NCBI GenBank assembly: GCA_040954595.2
Contig: CM082592.2
Location: 3,596,001-3,660,000, forward strand
Direction of reading: 5' to 3'
DNA from: Balanoglossus misakiensis
Lineage: Eukaryota > Hemichordata
DNA length: 64,000 nt
Below are positions 60,837-64,000 of this stretch, piece after piece (within the stretch, counting starts at the first letter, position 1; each line of letters opens with the position of its first letter). Below the pieces are notes generated by a model that did not search any database, was not told the DNA's origin, and saw only the letters and a list, made by a program, of their open reading frames with translations. Position numbers and translations under genes: made by a program.

Positions 60837-61195
60837 TTAAAGGGACAAAGTCTCTCTCTCGCTGCCCTTTTTTCCATTAATTATGTTTGATACAAGACAC
60901 TGGTTATGTTAATGTAAATGTGGATATATAGTGAATGAACGTTCAACCACACACAACTTCCATCCCTCTTATAGTCAGGAGAGTGAAAAAAACTCGCCAA
61001 AATGAATAATCGTTCTTTACCATTTATTCATTTTGGGTGAGTTTTTACTCTCATATCATACAAGTGGGATGGAAGTTTTGTGTGGTTGATCATTGATTCA
61101 CTATATATCCACATTTACATTAACATAACCAGTGTCTTGTATCAAACATAATTAATGGAAAAAAGGGCAGCGAGAGAGAGACTGTGTCCCTTTAA
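60837..61195. mobile_element. TTAA-flanked palindromic MITE, complete copy 2
   Basis: Near-identical to 127-482, with the same ends and internal hairpin. It lies just before the 3' end of the nuclease gene. Confidence 0.9.
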
Positions 61196-61230
61196 TATCT
61201 CCATCCATTGCGGAATTTTTATACCAACCG

Positions 61231-62880
61231 TTATACCGGTTTTACAAAATTTTTCTTTTCACCCGATTCAAATGGTTCTAGAAAATAACCTGTCGACATA
61301 TACCCATATTTTTTGGACAAGAGGGGATCTTGATGTATCAATACATGTACATTTGTGTCGGCGTGACCCATATATTCAATAAGGAAAAAATTGCGACGCA
61401 AATTATATTCGAGTTTCCGTAAGAAGGTTGTATTACGTGCCCATTTTGTGACAGGAGATGGTGTTTTGGCATTGGGTCTAGAACCTGATTTAAACTTGCC
61501 AACCAGACTAACAAATTGTCCCAGTTGGTTCGGTTTAAACTCGAAAAAGTATAACGTGCCTCCCATACGAAAGCAAAAACAAGTGTTACTTCGGTTCATT
61601 TCATCTATGCGACACCGTCTTTCTCTTTCGTTGGCGTATGTGCACTGTGACATTTCTATCATAGGGAAAGGATCTTCGAAGGCACATGCACATTCTTGTA
61701 AGGCCCGACATTTTGTTTCAAACATGCGATACAAATATTCTTGTACAGCCGACGTAAATTCCGGGATGGGTTGGTGATAGTCCGATCCTGACAATGTCAA
61801 TATCATCAACATGTCGAGACATAGCGACGGGTGGATAAAATGTGTGTGGTGTAGGGCTGAAAAGGCAACGCAGGCACCCTTGTTGGTTAAGTCAAGTTTG
61901 AAATCGAACGTCGGCCGTTGACTTATGAGCGTAACGTCTCCGCCACTTGAGATTAGACCCACATAAGCGTCTGTGTCGACTGACACTTGAATAATCTTCC
62001 GCGACGGAATACTACTAACTACGGAGAGCATAATATCTGCTTCTTCCGGTACGTGTGAAATTTGAGATAAGGCCGTCTCTAGTTCTTCCCACGAGCCTTC
62101 TCCACAAAGTTTTGACCACCAGTTGTTTGTCTGATACCTCTCGGCCGCATTGAACCCCTTTCTATTGCATAATATGTATACGCGAAATGGCAATTGCAAA
62201 TATGAGTTACGCAGTCTATCTGATAGCAGTTGCAGAAGACGAAGTCGAAACTCAGGCAACCGTAGCAGTCTTTGTAAACTACCTCTGAACGGAAACTTGA
62301 CATCTCTGGGCGTCAACTTGTTCTTTGCCATACTTACAATTTTTTTTCTATCAGATTCGTTCGAGACGGTAGACATTTCTTTGTCTAACGCAGCCAACCA
62401 CCTGTTAACATCTGTTTGTTGTGCACGCTTTTCAGCTGTCGTTTTTTTGGCGAACGGTGAGCTTCCATCAAAACACAAAACTAAATCTTGCAGGCGCATA
62501 TCGCTCGCGGAATCTGCATGTTTTTCTTGCGACTGCCTTACAGTATAGGCAAAGTCAATAGTGTCCCGTAAAAAGGCTTGAACGACGTAGTCTTCCCTTT
62601 GGAGGGCCCAGACTTTGTTTTGTATATGAGAGTGTCCGTTCTCATCTCTAATTTCTTTAAGATCACCAATGATGCTCGCATCAGTGAAACAATCGCGGTA
62701 ACTTTTATACTTTTCCGTAATGAAGGTGCCACTCCTGCTCAGTGGTGTGGGAATTCTGTAGAAAGTTTGCGTGCCATCCATAACGAGAACATCCCTATTT
62801 AATATAGCTTGGACTGTATCAATGTACCCAAATGATTCTTTGTTGCATAGTTTACGCAGGAATACACTGGCGATCCCCAT
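61231..62880 (-). CDS. XPG/FEN-like (5'-nuclease superfamily) nuclease, 549 residues
   Basis: The first in-frame ATG (62880) gives MGIASVFLRKL, the usual N-terminal start of this family. Acidic metal-binding positions appear in order: Asp35 (LVMDGTQTF), Asp138 (CFDGSSPFAKKTTAEKRAQQ, close to the FDG...KxxxxxxR motif), EEAD at 279-282, Asp302 and Asp304 (VSVDTDAYV), and Asp367 (LSGSDY). This is the XPG-N/XPG-I pattern of FEN1, XPG and XRN-type nucleases. In alphaherpesviruses the UL41 host-shutoff RNase is a member, but DNA repair or flap processing is equally possible. The C-terminus (about 430-549) has no recognised domain. The MITE at 60837 lies beyond its 3' end. Confidence 0.85.
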   Translation of the reverse strand: MGIASVFLRKLCNKESFGYIDTVQAILNRDVLVMDGTQTFYRIPTPLSRSGTFITEKYKSYRDCFTDASIIGDLKEIRDENGHSHIQNKVWALQREDYVVQAFLRDTIDFAYTVRQSQEKHADSASDMRLQDLVLCFDGSSPFAKKTTAEKRAQQTDVNRWLAALDKEMSTVSNESDRKKIVSMAKNKLTPRDVKFPFRGSLQRLLRLPEFRLRLLQLLSDRLRNSYLQLPFRVYILCNRKGFNAAERYQTNNWWSKLCGEGSWEELETALSQISHVPEEADIMLSVVSSIPSRKIIQVSVDTDAYVGLISSGGDVTLISQRPTFDFKLDLTNKGACVAFSALHHTHFIHPSLCLDMLMILTLSGSDYHQPIPEFTSAVQEYLYRMFETKCRALQECACAFEDPFPMIEMSQCTYANERERRCRIDEMNRSNTCFCFRMGGTLYFFEFKPNQLGQFVSLVGKFKSGSRPNAKTPSPVTKWARNTTFLRKLEYNLRRNFFLIEYMGHADTNVHVLIHQDPLLSKKYGYMSTGYFLEPFESGEKKNFVKPV

Positions 62881-63568
62881 CTTCTCCACAGATAAATGGT
62901 GCAAAATATATGTACGGAGTTACCTTTATATAATGTTCACTGACCAGTATAACCTTGTACGACATTTCACGTTGGTATCACCAGGCGTATGTATATGCAA
63001 AGATTCCTTCTTTAATACGCGTTTTCGTTGACGTTGGGATGGTCGGATGATAGGTGTCATGGTTGTCTTGGCTCTATTGCTGGAAATATGCTTGGATTCA
63101 TCCAAGCAAGGGAACTCACCATGCTCGTATGTGTCCATCGTAAGACACTTGTGGTAATGTGAAACATTCATAGTAACTTTTGCCCATAATATTATCCCAA
63201 ATTCTGACGTCACATATTGTACATGCAACGAGCACAGTTAAGGCCGTCAACAAAGTCTGTCATGACTGTTTGCCCACAACATTAGCCCAAATTCTGAGGT
63301 CACATATTGTACATGCAACGAGCAAAGGTAAGGCCGTCAACAAAGTCTGTCATGACTGTTTGCCCACGAGTAAGGCCGTCAAGTAAGCTTGTAAAACCGT
63401 GTCGAATTATGGAGTCCTGTATCTCATACTTGTAATCGTTGAACGCACAAGTAAGGCCATGTCGTGAGTTGTTTTATATGCTCGTCGTGTAATCTCGCAT
63501 ATAAAATAGACATTGGACGCCAAAACAGCTCCACTTTTCCATTTAGACGATCCACGAAGGTGTTTAGG
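62881..63568. other. Intergenic stretch between divergent genes with short tandem repeat
   Basis: A ~90-bp unit (AATTCTGA, CACATATTGTACATGCAACG, AAGGCCGTCAACAAAGTCTG) occurs about 2.3 times from about 63171 to 63388. No supported gene. Confidence 0.75.
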
Positions 63569-64000
63569 ATGACTACCACCGGTGTATACATTAATGGACA
63601 CGGCGGGTCTATTCAAATCGGTAATGGCAATTTCATGGTAGTTAACGAAACCAAGCGTAAACGAAAGACTTGCATTGTCGTATGCGGCATGTTCAGCGTA
63701 GACGAATTGAATGCAGCTTCTTACAGGTGTGGCGCAGACTCTATATTTGTCGACGTAGGACCTTTGCAGATAGCCGGACACGACGGACTGGACGGACCAG
63801 ACTTTTGTATATCGCAGTCCAGAATTTTAACAACGGTGGCGGACAAATTACGACAGTCTACCTCTCGTGTCGTTTTGACAAACATGTGTCCTGAAATAAG
63901 TCGGCACGTCTTCGCCATGCACGAGATCGCAAGAGGCAACACTTCTATGGGTAGATACAATGATGTAACAGACTCTGCGAGGTTGTCATTTGCATGGGCT
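63569..64000 (+). CDS. Uncharacterised protein, open at the window edge (144 residues seen)
   Basis: An uninterrupted frame starts at an ATG (TTAGGATGACT) and remains open to the last base, so the gene continues beyond the window. The visible part starts MTTTGVYINGHGGSIQIG, has a basic patch (ETKRKRKTC), and contains several cysteines but no signal peptide or membrane segment. No family is recognised. Confidence 0.7.
   Translation, partial: MTTTGVYINGHGGSIQIGNGNFMVVNETKRKRKTCIVVCGMFSVDELNAASYRCGADSIFVDVGPLQIAGHDGLDGPDFCISQSRILTTVADKLRQSTSRVVLTNMCPEISRHVFAMHEIARGNTSMGRYNDVTDSARLSFAWA

Noticed and set aside
127-61195. The two complete MITE copies as the termini of the viral element
   Set aside because: They are short palindromes with their own internal hairpins and the nuclease gene and a further open frame lie beyond the second copy.

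Overview
The window reads as chromosomal DNA of a marine invertebrate animal that carries a gene-dense block of large double-stranded DNA virus-like genes. Animal DNA is shown by a three-exon GFI1-type zinc-finger gene (24305-25921), a two-exon ubiquitin-conjugating E2-like gene (19590-20515), many small inverted-repeat transposons, minisatellites and A-rich low-complexity DNA. The viral character rests on tightly packed, mostly single-exon genes on both strands, many with signal peptides, and on a replication module: a PrimPol/herpesvirus UL52-type primase (47382-48836) diverging from a 1431-residue P-loop ATPase (42974-47269), plus an XPG/FEN-type nuclease and a protein kinase. My best guess is an endogenous malacoherpesvirus-like element, possibly in a lancelet (Branchiostoma). 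No capsid protein, terminase or DNA polymerase is visible, so both the virus family and the host are inference.

Layout. 0-5 kb: a TTAA-flanked MITE, A-rich DNA and a tandem pair of F-box/LRR genes. 5-17.7 kb: membrane and secreted proteins, a three-exon coiled-coil gene, a kinase and an unknown protein. 17.7-26.5 kb: the E2-like and GFI1-like genes, with a BTB-RING gene and a multi-exon C2-like gene between them. 28-42.3 kb: unknown proteins, a multispan membrane protein, a spliced TGF-beta-like ligand, coiled-coil, repeat-rich and zinc-binding proteins. 43-50 kb: the ATPase/primase pair, a 74-bp tandem repeat and a tail-anchored protein. 50-60 kb: a large cysteine-rich glycoprotein, a transposon, a matrixin-like metalloprotease, a ~400-bp satellite array and a BTB protein. 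60-64 kb: a second complete MITE, the XPG-like nuclease and a gene cut by the window end.

The likely working parts are replication (primase, ATPase, nuclease), signalling and extracellular modulation (kinase, TGF-beta-like ligand, metalloprotease, CxCxC glycoproteins) and ubiquitin-linked proteins (two F-box, two BTB, one RING-like, one E2-like). Four genes appear to be spliced with phase-matching introns. For three of them the exon joins are well supported; the C2-like gene has one unresolved exon.

Start codons were checked in the DNA. Several long open frames begin upstream at GTG or TTG, and the first in-frame ATG is used here instead.
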